Below are positions 1-11,300 of a stretch of 47,599 bases of DNA, piece by piece. The DNA is taken from contig AJFK01000070.1 in assembly GCA_000467715.1 (NCBI GenBank), forward strand, positions 1 through 47,599, read 5' to 3'. Position 1 is the first letter of the stretch. Each line of letters opens with the position of its first letter. Source of the stretch: Hysterium pulicare CBS 123377 (Eukaryota; Ascomycota; Dothideomycetes; Hysteriales; Hysteriaceae). The notes under the pieces are model-generated. The model searched no databases and was not told the origin of the DNA. It saw only the letters and a program-made list of their open reading frames with translations. Made by a program: the position numbers and the translations under genes.

Positions 1-411
1 CGCCCCGCCGGTCCAAGAGAAATGCCCCCCAGCACCCCCAGGCCCCCGCGTGAACGTCCACTCCACCTCGACACCCCTAATGCGTATACTCCAGACCCTA
101 CCAGGATTCCCCTTCCTGCCAGCGCACCTGCCACTATTGAAAGGGATAAGGTTGGAGGGAAGGAGGGAGATTTGAAGAAGGGGGGTAGTATCTTTGGTGA
201 AGGGAGGGCCGCTGCGGAAGGAGGAGGAGGAGGAGGAGGAGCAGAGGATGAAGATGAAGGGATGACTCTGGTGGGTCATTCAGATAGTGAAGCTTGTAGT
301 GAAGGCCGTGAGAGGCGTTTGAGTAGGGAGGTAAAGACTAGGGAGGCAAAGAGTAAGCTAGCAGATGTCTTCGACAATGAGAAGAAGAGGAAGCCGCTCG
401 GCGAGAAGTAG
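1..411 (+). CDS. C-terminal part of a low-complexity hypothetical protein (5' end outside window)
   Basis: An open frame runs from base 1 through an ATG at 22 to a TAG at 409-411, so the gene probably enters from the left and the ATG need not be its start. The visible 136 residues are Pro/Arg-rich first (PPSTPRPPRERPLHLDTPN). A Gly run follows, encoded by a GGA microsatellite, then an acidic patch, and finally a charged Lys/Arg/Glu-rich end (KLADVFDNEKKRKPLGEK). No catalytic motif, membrane segment or signal peptide is seen. The composition suggests a disordered tail, for example the cytosolic end of a larger protein, but the family is not recognisable. The reading frame is seen; that it is a real gene end is inferred. 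Confidence 0.5.
   Translation, partial: RPAGPREMPPSTPRPPRERPLHLDTPNAYTPDPTRIPLPASAPATIERDKVGGKEGDLKKGGSIFGEGRAAAEGGGGGGGAEDEDEGMTLVGHSDSEACSEGRERRLSREVKTREAKSKLADVFDNEKKRKPLGEK
218..240 (+). repeat. GGA trinucleotide microsatellite
   Basis: About seven consecutive GGA/GAG triplets lie inside the reading frame ending at 411 and encode its poly-glycine run. Such runs often vary in length between strains. Confidence 0.85.
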
Positions 412-968
412 GAGGTAGGAGAAGTAGGACATGGGAGTGCACCCCCCCCAACCACAAGGCGTGGGCTGTAGTACTTTGGCGAGGAGCGAAGAGGTAGAAG
501 CCAGGTCTGGGAGGAGTTCAGTCTTGTTTGCGCTGGGTTCTCCATGGGCAGATAGACAGTGTTGAGTAGAGTTCAAAGCCATAAGGTCCAGGTCAATCAA
601 GGTCTCCGTGAGATAAGAATTACTTTACGTATCCGGTTCCCCAGTCAACTTGGAAGTGCTCATCTAGGAGAGGAGCCGCTGAGAAGGTTATCGTTTTTTC
701 GAATTTGAAAAGAAGATGATATCATTCGTTGGAGAGATCTAAATCGGTAAATGTAAGAAGTTTTCTCTGGTATGAAGAATCCAAAACCCCGTCCACCAAA
801 GCCGGTTTTTATCCTGTACCGAATTTAAAAAGCACATAAACGCCAAGTGAGTACACATCCCGGCCAATATATCCCAACCAGCAAGTGCCCATCTATGCCA
901 GCTCCTTATTAGATCCCCGATAACTATAAACACGAATAAAGGTATACACAAGGAAACCAACCACACCT
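412..968. other. Intergenic, convergent 3' ends
   Basis: This stretch separates the stop of the left-edge gene (+) from the stop of the CFEM receptor (-). It should hold both 3' untranslated regions. I see no gene, repeat or RNA in it. Confidence 0.5.
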
Positions 969-2835
969 CTATTTCCCCTGATAAAAAGTCCTGAGTCCCA
1001 TCCCCGGGCCCCCCGAATCTCGTACCGCCGTCCCCCGATCTTCAACATTAATCGAGTATTCTTTCTTCACCACGATGTTGCCGAAATGATTGTCGGTATT
1101 CCCGTCTCCTAAGAAGCGGAGATCACCTTGAAACGAGCCTCTTTCGACGTCTGTTTGGTTCCGTCCGAAGAAGACGGGAAGCGATTCTTTCCTGTCGTGG
1201 TCGCTGTCACCGTGGACCTCCATCTCTTCTAACGGTATGAAGTCTTTGTCGCGACCCTTGCTGCGGATCATGGAGGTGGAAGAAGCGCCTGTGGTTTGTG
1301 ACTTTTTGGCGATGGAGGGGAATGGTGAGCCGCCGGACTGCTGGTAGTAGTTGCTGGGGTGCTTGGTTGAGGGGAAGATGCGGAATTGGAGGGCGCGGAT
1401 AGCGGGAAGGCAAGCGCATATTATGCCGACGTGGACTTCGACTGTGGACCAGTATCCTACGGGGACGTAGTCCCATGTGACGTTCTCGGTATTTGCAAAC
1501 TGGACTAACCATTTCAGGCGGAGTATGCTGATGACGGTGACGAAGCCACCAAGGGCGAACATGAGCATGACGCCGATTTTCTTCCTCCTGCTCATTACCA
1601 GCCTCGATAATTGCCTCAACGGAAGTGTAATGGTGATCAGGTCGAGGACGATGTTGATGACCGCACTTGTCCATCCCTCGGCGTTGAGGTTTATACATTT
1701 GCCGAAGTGCTCGCCGTCCCATCGTTTCCACGCTACGTTGACCGGGCGGCATTGCAGGGCTGTGACCGGAATGAAGGCGATGATATAAGCCACACAACAT
1801 CCAATCACTATGAAGACGTTACGTCGAAAGCCTCGATCTGGGAAGATGCGGAGGTAGAATAGAAGCATTGAGATCTTAGTGAGAGCGATGGAAGATAGGT
1901 AGAAGGATTCGTCGAAATAATAAATCTGAAAGAAGTCAGCACGTATTTAAACGAATTATAATAAGTAATTATGTTACTCACGTATAGAATATGGGTGATC
2001 CTATCGAACGGCACCCTCCACATATCCTTACCAAGACCATCACTGGCGACTAATCTATGGTTAGTTGCTTCCTTGCGCCAAAGTTGAATGAATACATACG
2101 GACGACTGAGAGTCCGGTAAGAGGCATTACCGGCAACTGAGATCGGTTAATAGAGACAGATGGATAAAAGTATAAGAAGACTTACCATTGCCACTAGTAT
2201 AGTCCAATCATCCAAACCCCATTGTCCACCTAGGTAAGGAAGACGCGCAGCGACTCGTAACAGAATTGCTAACAAAGCGAGGGAGCCTCCGATCATCCCA
2301 GTGTATGAGACATCTTTACTTCTGTCTCGCACTGGAGCTCCAGATATGGTTTCAGAAAAGTTCTTTGCCACTGCGATGGATTAGTCGAGATCTAAGCGGC
2401 GTAGAAGATTCAGAAGACAAAGTTCATCAAGAAATGATGCAAAGAACACCATTGGGCTTGACAGCTCTGGAAGCAGTCGGAAAGAGTGCACAATGGCCTG
2501 TTCTTGAGAGAGTAATAATGATGACGTACCTAATGATTCTTTGATCGTGCAGGATTTCTTCACGCATATCTCTAGCTCCTTATTCAGAGGTTTGTTGGTC
2601 AGAATGCATGTCGTGTTCGTCAACTGGCATGATGACTGAGAGATGGCTTCCACCATGCAATTGAACTAGAACAGTTAGTAAACCGTTTTCAAACGACAAA
2701 TGGGTTTAAACGTACTGCACACTTCGGTAATGTGGCTGATGCTGCTTCAAGGAGCGCTGCGCCGGCATCTTCCTGGGCCCATACGCATGTGACAAATGAA
2801 AAAGAAAGAATGGATAGGATGTTGAACACCTTCAT
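969..2835 (-). CDS. PTH11-like seven-helix receptor with N-terminal CFEM domain
   Basis: Six exons join in phase to 500 residues: 2835-2716, 2665-2530, 2370-2186, 2136-2100, 2049-1982 and 1925-969. A signal peptide (MKVFNILSILSFSFVTCVWA) is followed by a CFEM-type module (LPKCAFNCMVEAISQSSC, then TTC, EIC, KSC) and a linker ending SGAPVRDRS. Next comes the fungal rhodopsin-like seven-helix core with its usual landmarks (GLDDW, DGLGKDMW, KISMLLFYLRIFP, NIVLDLITITLPL, CACLPAIRALQFRIFPS), and a polar tail of about 130 residues. Proteins of this family act as plasma-membrane receptors, some for host surface cues. Only six of the usual eight CFEM cysteines are present: CxC reads CIL, and the last, normally just before GxPVRD, is absent. 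The start is the first ATG giving a signal peptide, with A at -3. The gene is probably unrelated to the NRPS. Confidence 0.9.
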
Positions 2836-4269
2836 GATGGTGAAGGCAAAAGATGACGCTCGAAGGGTCGAGTAATTCTAAGCGTTACTCTCCTCTGATA
2901 GGACCTCAGGATTGGCCAAACGGTAATGGAGCCACGGAGAATGAATTTGTCTATATCGTATAGCTGGTAGTCATACTGTTCTCTTCGTATCTGAATTTTC
3001 TGTGGTCCGGAAGGTGTGGCGGTAGCTAGAAATCCTTTGTGGGGAAGATGCACAACATAAGAGTAGATTAAGAAAAGTAGGTAGACTTAAGGTTATCAAG
3101 GGGAGGAACCGCTTTGCGCGTAAGACAGCAGGACGCGCAGCTACTAGGGAATTCCCATGCCGTCTTGTTCTAGGATAAAAAGTGGTCGCCCCATCCATCT
3201 GGGACTCTACTGTCAACCAAAAGAACGCCATCCTAGATTGATCTTCAAGCTCTTGTACAAATCTGGATTGCCGATGGACCTAGAAGACTGGGAGCCGCAA
3301 AATGAGCGCAATATGGGTGAAGAGAATGCTTGCATAACCAAGAAGGTCCTATTATCATGTACGCACGGAGAAGGCCTTCCTGTTCAAGGACTTGCAGGTC
3401 TTGACGAGCCTGGAGTTTTGTCCTACTTTCGATTGGCGTCCTTCTGCAAAGCGTAAGCTCTCTTCGAGGGCCGCCGTCTCCATGATTCGTGAACCAGATC
3501 CGCGTGGCTTGCATGGATGTCCTTTTCAGAAAGCCTGGGTATCACGTCGAGCCACGTCGACAACCACTCTACAGAAAGATGTTATTCCAGGACTTCCGCA
3601 ACATCTAAGAACCCAGGTCCCAGCTTGCTACGTTTCCTCAAATTTCAATACTAGTGTTAAGAAAGCCTGTCAGTTAGCATTCTGCAATCTTGCTCTCCTG
3701 AATCTGTGCACTGTAGGATAGCTGGGCGGTATCGGTTATGCTGCAAGTGGTAACTGCTGTCATCCTGTCGCTCTCAATGGCGGAAAGCCTCTTCAAACGG
3801 CCGCGGTTAGTTATCAAGCGGTGGTGTTTTACCCGTTGGTGGAATGCGGAAGGCGTAGACAAGGACCCTCCGAAAAGGTGGAAGCGCAATCCCAGCCCTA
3901 GCAGCGGGAGAGACGATCACTTCCTCGTGGGAGACTGCTTGGGCCGGCTACTGCAGGGGAGAAGGTGAAACGCTTGCAAGCCGTGTCTGCGGCTCGATGA
4001 GAAGTTCGCACTTCGGAAAGATCGGTTAAGCAAATTCTCGTGCTGCATTTTCTCCTTTTGTGCCCGACACAGCGTGGCTGATAGTTACCAGGAAGAAAAT
4101 TGATGAGAATGCGGAGAACGTTGAGGGAGGCCGCCGTCGACCGGTCAGCCCTAACGCAAAGATCGCTTGGGAGTCAATGGTTTCGAGGCTCTCCTCTGCG
4201 TAATCTCAAAAGGCTCTCAATCGGCGACGCGAACTGCATGGGGGTTGCATGCCCTAGTTTGGATTTTAG

Positions 4270-4455
4270 GCCCACCCGTTAAGGCCGTCCGACGATTTTA
4301 AGGCGTTTGAAGAACTTCTGGAGGGTCTCAAGGTCTGCCATGGTGAGGCAACGAAGGATTTAGTTATTCCGATAGCCGTTTATCGCTTTGTTTGCGCCAT
4401 ACGGCACCTCTTCCAAGCCATGGCAGGATGTTTCTGTCCCGCCGTGGAAGCTTAA
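4270..4455 (+). pseudogene. Possible gene fragment, unrecognised family
   Basis: A 61-codon open stretch between two stops has protein-like composition with regular helix-like spacing (SDDFKAFEELLEGLKVCHGE, then an alternating hydrophobic segment DLVIPIAVYRFVCAIRHLF). It has no ATG near its beginning and no supported splice partners. I do not recognise a family. It may be a surviving exon of a dead gene, or chance. Confidence 0.2.
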
Positions 4456-4762
4456 CGTCAGGCTCGGTAGTGGGTAGAGTCGGGACATTACAGTAGAACG
4501 CGACACGTGAGGCATTATAGGGGGCGTGAATCAAGGAGAAGCTGGAGGGAGCGTATAGGGCAGTAGGGCTATCCACGCCGGCGATGTCGGTCCAAGTTTG
4601 TTGTTGCGAAATGGGAGTCATCTGGGATTCTGGGATGTGCCTGGCCTGAACGCCCTTCGGCAGTTGTCCGGCCTCCTTGGACGTTTCAAAGACGCCGATC
4701 ACGTGCACGGATATCCCATCGGCATACATATTTCCCTTGGAGGCCAGCGGAGTCTCTAATTA
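4364..4762 (-). pseudogene. Possible gene fragment, unrecognised family
   Basis: A minus-strand open frame of about 130 codons has an internal ATG at 4729. Its middle reads like folded protein (ADGISVHVIGVFETSKEAG, DIAGVDSPTALYAPSSFSLI, HAPYNASRVAFYCNVP), but the ends do not, and an in-frame stop lies just upstream. It overlaps the plus-strand fragment at its 3' end, where its own composition deteriorates. No known domain was recognised. Confidence 0.25.
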
Positions 4763-6133
4763 TCGCAAAAGGGGCAAGGAGACGTAGTCGGGTTTTCTAG
4801 TCAATCTAGATCGGGACACGCCGGAGTATGGCGATTGTGATTGCTCCTGCCAGTGCTACGTCTCGCGATGAAGAGTTCATTACTGCTTGGCAGTGCTGCA
4901 TCGAAATACTGAACGCTTTCTTTTCCGTTTCTTCGTTCTCTGCGAGCATTCTGCTGCCTGTCGCAGATCTTTCAGCTTTCTGGTCGGCGAGGATCCGCGG
5001 TGCTGGAAAAATTCATTTACCAAGCCGACCTGCCGTTCCACCGCAGTTCCGAACCTTGTGACCCCAACAAGAATTCAATATGAATAAATTGCTCCCATGC
5101 CCTATGCCACAGTGCTGCCATACCTGTTATGTAATGGTACGAGCTCCACCTCGCCTTGCTGGCTTGTCTCCAATACGAGAGACCTTCATTCCGGTTGAAG
5201 AGACACCGTACCAATATTCTATATCGGCAGAAGTCATTCCGGGTTCTGAAGCCGGTTCGGCTCGCGGTTTCCTTTGCGAAAGGGGTTGTGGGTGTTCCTG
5301 AAGTCTGGATGAAAGGCCGGGTTGATGACTACTTTCTCACTCCTGCATCCCAAGCCCCAAATCGCCCTTTCTTGCAGTGTTCAATAGAATTGGCACGACG
5401 AATGCGACCGACTGCAGATGTGCGAAGCACAGGAGCACATGCAGCCGCAGAGAAAGGTCGCACGCTCAATCAGCAACATCAACCTATTGGCATCAATGTT
5501 TCCAAACTATTTCCGGCTCTTGAAATTGCGATTCATGCGCGCAAGCAACACCATGCCATTCTCTTCCGGTCCATCACGTGACATAATATCTTCGGTTTCA
5601 ATGTCCCCTTCATCTCCACATGCCTGAGACCCGAGGCATTAACTATCATGCGGATTTCATACCCCAAAGAACCATCATCTCCACTAGGGATGATACGCGC
5701 AAGATGTAGAGAAGCAAGCAAAATGCTGAAAGAAGGCCCATTCCGCGAATCTCCCAATGACGACACTTCCAGCTTCAAGAATTTGATAGTGTTTTATATC
5801 TTCACTAGACAATAGTGGGTGCTATACGGGTGGGGAAATGGAATAAAAAAATGTATCAATTTTGGGTGCTTCGCAGTTCAACACCGCACCACACCATCGG
5901 TGAAATCACTAAGCGCTTTTTGGAAGACGCGAGATCTTGACTAAAGTCGTGACTATGAAACATGATGCTTACGGAAAGATATATGTACTTGAACAAATGA
6001 GAAAAAACTATCTCAACGAACGCGCGATTACTCAAGAAACCTAACCCAAGACCCAACCCCAACCCCCAAAATAGCCAAACACATACGAAAAGAAATACAA
6101 AAGACATGTACAATCCCATTCAACCCACTATCC

Positions 6134-8359
6134 CTACATCCCATTAGTTCTACTCCTCGGAGCAGTCTTCTTCTTCCCAAGTCCAACACTCTTCAAGAAA
6201 GCACCCATCCCACTCCTCTTCTTCTCCTCATCCTCCTTCCTCCGCCTCTCCTCCTCTTCCTTCCCCTTCTTCTTCTTCCCCCAAGGACTCTCCCCATCCC
6301 TCTCCTTCTCCTTCTTCACCTCCGTCGCCAACAGTCCCACTTGCTCCACAAACACACACTTCTCGATCAGATCCTCCACTCTCACTCTCGTACCCTCGTG
6401 GTCAAGGATGCTGGCGACCTGCGCAAGACCCATAATGTCACCACCCAGCTCGAAGAAGTTGGATTGCAGCTCTGGGATGACGGGGTTGCCTTTTTCATCT
6501 CGCAGGATCTGTTCCCACGCGTTCCGGAGTTTGTCTGACACGGCGAGAACTTCTTCTTTCGAAAGACCGGGCTCGCTTGGGAGCGTGACGGGTGCTTTGT
6601 CGCCAGAGGTTTTCCGCACTTTCTCTTCTACCGTTTGGTGACGGGTGGAGGTGAGCTCGGACGGTGAGGGTAGCAGAGTGTAGGGGTCTGCGGCAAATGT
6701 AATGGTGGTGGTGCAGAGCATGTCGAAGACGCTTTGAGCATATTCGGCGGTGATCGTGCTATTAGGAGCGTAAGTGAGCGTAAGCTCGACTTGGTCGCCA
6801 CCCTTTGCCGTTGAGAGGACTGAAAAGTCTGCAAAGTCCTCTTGCGAGCCTATTGCACCAACACGGTATTCTGTAGAACCGAGCTCTAGCATGGCTCCGT
6901 CGTCGTGGATGTTTTGATTGTGCTGCATCACACTGGAAAAGTTGGTCCAGTCAGGCCAATCTGTGCAGTGCTTTGTGATTTCCCGGAAGCCGAGAGATTC
7001 GAAAGGCATATTCGCGATCTGTTGGTCTTGGATATATCGAAGAAGATCAAGAACGGTCCAAGATGGTTGGAATGTTACCCGTACGGGGACCATATTGAGA
7101 CAAGGGCCAATGATGTTCTCTACATTTGGAACAGCACCATTACGTCCAGAAATGACATGTCCGAAGATGACATCTGCTTGGCTTGCAATCCGAGCCAGTG
7201 TTGAGGCCCATGCGGCTTTGACCACAGTAGCTTGGGTGAGGTTGAGATGAGACATAGAAGAGACTGTGGCCATCTGCTTCAGAGTTACGGTTCTGCCGGC
7301 GGAACGCTGATAGTTAGGACCATATCTATTGACGATCTCCGTCATCTTAGACCCTTGAAGGCGTCCTCTCCAGTATTCATGAGCGCCTGCAACAGTCTTT
7401 GCAGACTCTCGAACGTAGGTACCGAAGCTGGGTGCGGAGGATATTGGTTGACCATTGTATCCTGCTTGAAGTGACCCGAGAATTCTCGGTAGACAATATC
7501 CATCATATTGAGCGTGCGATAGGCGCATGAATATACGGTGGTGTTCAGTCTTCTTCTGCTTGGCGACAATAAATTGAACGAATGTTTCGCCAAGGCGTGG
7601 TCCATGTTCGCGATCTTTCCGACGTAGCTCAGCCGTGAAGTCGTCCAGGTCCAGATCCGTCTCCTGGTAATTAAAGTCAGGTTGAAGTTTTCGAAGGACA
7701 ACTTGAAGGAAGCGGTCTCCGTAAGGTATGAACACCGTGCGTAGAATGTCGTATGCCTGTACAAGACGGAAAGCGCTTTGCTTCAACTTTCGAAGATCGA
7801 GTGAGCCAGTTCCATCAAGGTAGAAGTAGTTGAGCATCCATTTTGATTCCAACAATGTACCGGTGATGGCCAGCGCCTGGAAATCTGTAACCGGAAGGAC
7901 ATCGGAAATGCCACCTTTAAAGACTTGCACTTTGGAGATGACGCTGTCAACGCTGGGGTCTCCAAGTAGTGACACCGACTTGTAGGTAGGGATTTCCTCG
8001 TGGATTGTCTGGACAGGTCTGCCTTTGAAACTTTGGCCACTGTGCTGTCGATGCATTGGAGGTCTGGCTGGCACTTCAGATTCGGTTGAATTTTCAGATC
8101 TGGATGTGAAACCCTGCCATTTCTTGAATAGCTGTTCGGTATGTTCCTTGTCAATCTTCTGCATGGGCGATCTTTCTGACTGATCGTCGCTATCAGTAAC
8201 GGCATGGTCATCAACAATTGCTTGGAAGTCTCTCCATGCAGATATCGCCGAAGACTGGGTTCCTGTCCTATTATGGCTTCCAGATGCCTCTTTGATACTT
8301 CCTCTGAGACTGGCTGTTTCCATCACTTGGTCTATGACCTCTCCTGCAACTCGAACAAC
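6134..8359 (-). other. NRPS terminal C6-T7 and basic tail
   Basis: A disordered Ser/Gln/Arg-rich linker of about 130 residues precedes C6, whose active site reads SHAQYDGYC. C6 occupies the same place in the super-unit as C2 and C4 and probably releases the chain by cyclisation. T7 reads FFELGGDIMGLAQV: Ile (codon 6434-6436) replaces the phosphopantetheine serine. The last 60 residues are Lys/Glu/Arg-rich and end with GMGAFLKSVGLGKKK, a short amphipathic-looking segment next to a basic patch. Confidence 0.9.
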
Positions 8360-11300
8360 CTGAACAAGTTAGCAAAGGAACAATGGATGATCAAGTGTGC
8401 GACATACTCTTGCCATGTCTGCGAAGGTCGGGTTTTTGAACACATCAGCTACCGTCATTGCCAATCCCTCTTCACGAGCAGCCCCGACAAGTCTCATCGC
8501 GATTATGCTGTCTCCACCAAGTTGCTAATGGAAGTCAGTGGCAGCAGTATTTAGGTATTGTGGAGGACTTACGAAGAAACTGTCTTCGTTCCCAATTGTA
8601 TCTTCTACCATATCCAATAACTCACTCCAGATCGAAAGCAACTTTTTCTCAACAAAGTTAGGTGGGACTGATTTCATAGTTTCCGTGGCCATTACACCAG
8701 CGGCGGCCACCATATCGGCCGCTATGTTTATCCTGTTTTCTGCCTCACTTGCAACGCTCATTCGTCTTGACCTGATTGATCCTGTTTCAACAGCAGAGCG
8801 GAAGTCTCGTAGTTGGGGGCCCCTCAAAGTTTGTGAAGCCCGTCTGGTTATCATTCCCACCAGTTGAGAAGTCGGGTCATTATTTGGAGCCGCTAATTTG
8901 TCCTTGTCCAAGATCTGACTGAGGATTTGAGGCACGACTTCGTTGACGATAGATCGCACGAGGCTGGCCCAGTCTGGTGCAGAACCCAAGCCGTCCATCT
9001 TTGGTTGAATAGAGGAAGGGGGTTGGATCTCTAAGGCCGGAGGGGTAGGCATTGGAGATATAGCTGGTGTAAGAATCGTAACCTTTGGACGAGTCATGGT
9101 TTGTGGAATGGCTACTGCTCGATCCAGCTGGGCAATAGTTTGGGCTGGTGCATCTGCAACCAGACTCAAGATCCTAGCCATGATTGCGGATACCTTCCCA
9201 GCTTCCTCCTCGGAAACGACGTCAGTCCAGTAAGTGAAGAGCACTCCTTCGTCATTTCGACCGGCCTCTATATTTACCGTGATAGCGAATTCGTTCGGGT
9301 CAAATGCTTCAACCTGCTCGAACTCAATGCTAGACGTAGGACTATCGCTTGCAGAGGAATGATTTTGGATTGAGACGGCTGTATTGAAGAGAGCTTTTCC
9401 TGCCAATCCAAGGTCATGCTGGAACTGAGCTAGTGAGCAATGTTGATACGGTAGGCTCTCGATAAAGTCATTCTGAACTTTTTGGAAAACATCTAGTACA
9501 GATGCCGAGGAAGTGAGAGTAACGCGAGAAACCAACATATTGATAAAAGCTCCAACGGCGTCTTGGATCCCATCGATCGGAACGTTGCGGCCTGAAGTCA
9601 AGTACCCGTAACAGATGTCGGACGACCCTGTGTATGAGCGCAAAACCATGGCCCAGGCGGCCAACATAATGTTTGAAAATGTTACGCTGTTTGTTTCTGC
9701 AAGTCGCTGTAGGTCGGCGAATCGATCAAACTTCATTAGGAGAGAATTTAAGCGTCTCTGTTTTGAAGCCTTGTTCTTAGCGACGGGGAAATAGCAAGGC
9801 TGAAGACCTCGCAGATGACCCTTCCAGTAGTTCACGGCTGCACCAGCTGGCTGACTCCGGATGTATTTGATGTAGTCGCTGTACAGAGGGCCTAAACCTT
9901 CGGGAAGACGGTTCTCGTATGCTGCTTGTAGATCGCTAATAATGATTGCGTGGGAACCACCGTCGATAACAGCATGATTGATTTCCATTTTGATGACAAC
10001 CTTGCCGGATTTTGAATGGCAGATCGTGACCTGATGTGGGAGGCGTGGTTGTTTCTTGCCATTTGTGTCATTGTAGTTGATCGCATGAAGCTTGCTCATG
10101 ATATCCGCGTCGGTGCCTTCAATCGTAAGAACGCCACTGTCCGTATTCCTGATAACGATCTGGTCAAATACGCCACCTCGGCATACGCTGTCCGTAAACA
10201 CCGTTCTGAGAGCTGGGTGTCGATCCACAACCTTTTGCCAAGCCTTTGCTAAGCGTTGAACATCAACGCGACCAGACTTAACAGTAGCTTTGAAGATAGA
10301 ATGGGAAAGGTAAGCATTGGGGTCCTTGATTTGAGTCAGGATCATGCCTTCCTGCATGGACGCACACGGATACATGTCTTCGACGGCCTCGAATGATGAA
10401 ATGCCAACGGTCGGGAAGGTCTTGATAACCTTTGCGAGTCTATCGTAAGAGTCCAAAGGTAGTAGTGGGAAGTCGGCGAGGGTAGGCTGTGGCTCGTGTA
10501 TTTTGGCCAGCTGTTTGACTATCTCCTCGAGCGTTCTCCGACATTCTGCAATCCATCTTCTGATACCCTTCTGGTTCGTCATAAGACGATTGTACATGAA
10601 CAAGAACTGGATCTTGTTGCGAACTACGGAGGCAGATACTTCAAAAAGAGCCGGTCTAGATGTTCGCGCTCCAAAATCTGACATCATCGCCTCTTCGTCT
10701 TCCCTGAATTCCATTGACTCAAACAAAGAGTCCTTGGTTTCCAGTTGTTGCATCTTCCCAAGGTAGTTGAAGAGGATTTCCATTGGCATGTGATTGGCAC
10801 ACTGTCGTTGGCCGTCCTCAGTCAGGAATCGTCTTGCGAAATAAGGGCGGCCGTTGTCTGGAACCTTTCGGCGAGCATCTTTCATTTTGCGTACCGTCTG
10901 AACTACATCATCTTCTTCATCTCCAATCGGGACATGAACTGGATACATAGACGTGAACCATCCAACCGTTCTAGATGGATCCAGATTGCTCGATTCCCAA
11001 GGTTCACGTCCATGGCCCTCATTGAATATGGTAGGCGTGTTTCTGTTGATAAACACACGCGAGAAAGAATGGACAATAGCTGCGAGGAAGACATCCACTG
11101 CCTCAGTCCTCAGCGCTGTATGGTTGTTAAGCGCCTTTTCTGAGAGAACTTCGTCAATTTCGAAAGTATCTCGCTCGACGTCAGCATAGAAGTTTCTCTC
11201 GTTGTCCATACCCCAGAATGATAGATCTGCTGGTTGTACAGCGTAAGGCAGGGTCTTGCCAGTTGGGTCCTGTTCGGCTTGTTGGCGAGCATGCTGTGCC

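Larger units (their letters stand above)
2836..6133. other. Gene-poor intergenic region with possible gene fragments
   Basis: About 3.3 kb lies between the receptor start and the NRPS stop. Reading frames here are short, on both strands, and break often. No full domain, transposase or RNA gene could be recognised. Two stretches with protein-like composition are listed separately (4270-4455 + and 4364-4762 -). The last few hundred bases before 6133 should be the NRPS 3' untranslated region. Remains of a decayed gene or genes are likely but unproven. Confidence 0.45.

Noticed and set aside
5156-5627. Overlapping plus-strand frames of 141 and 69 codons.
   Set aside because: No conserved motif, no supported start, and both phases look equally unlike known proteins; treated as part of the gene desert.
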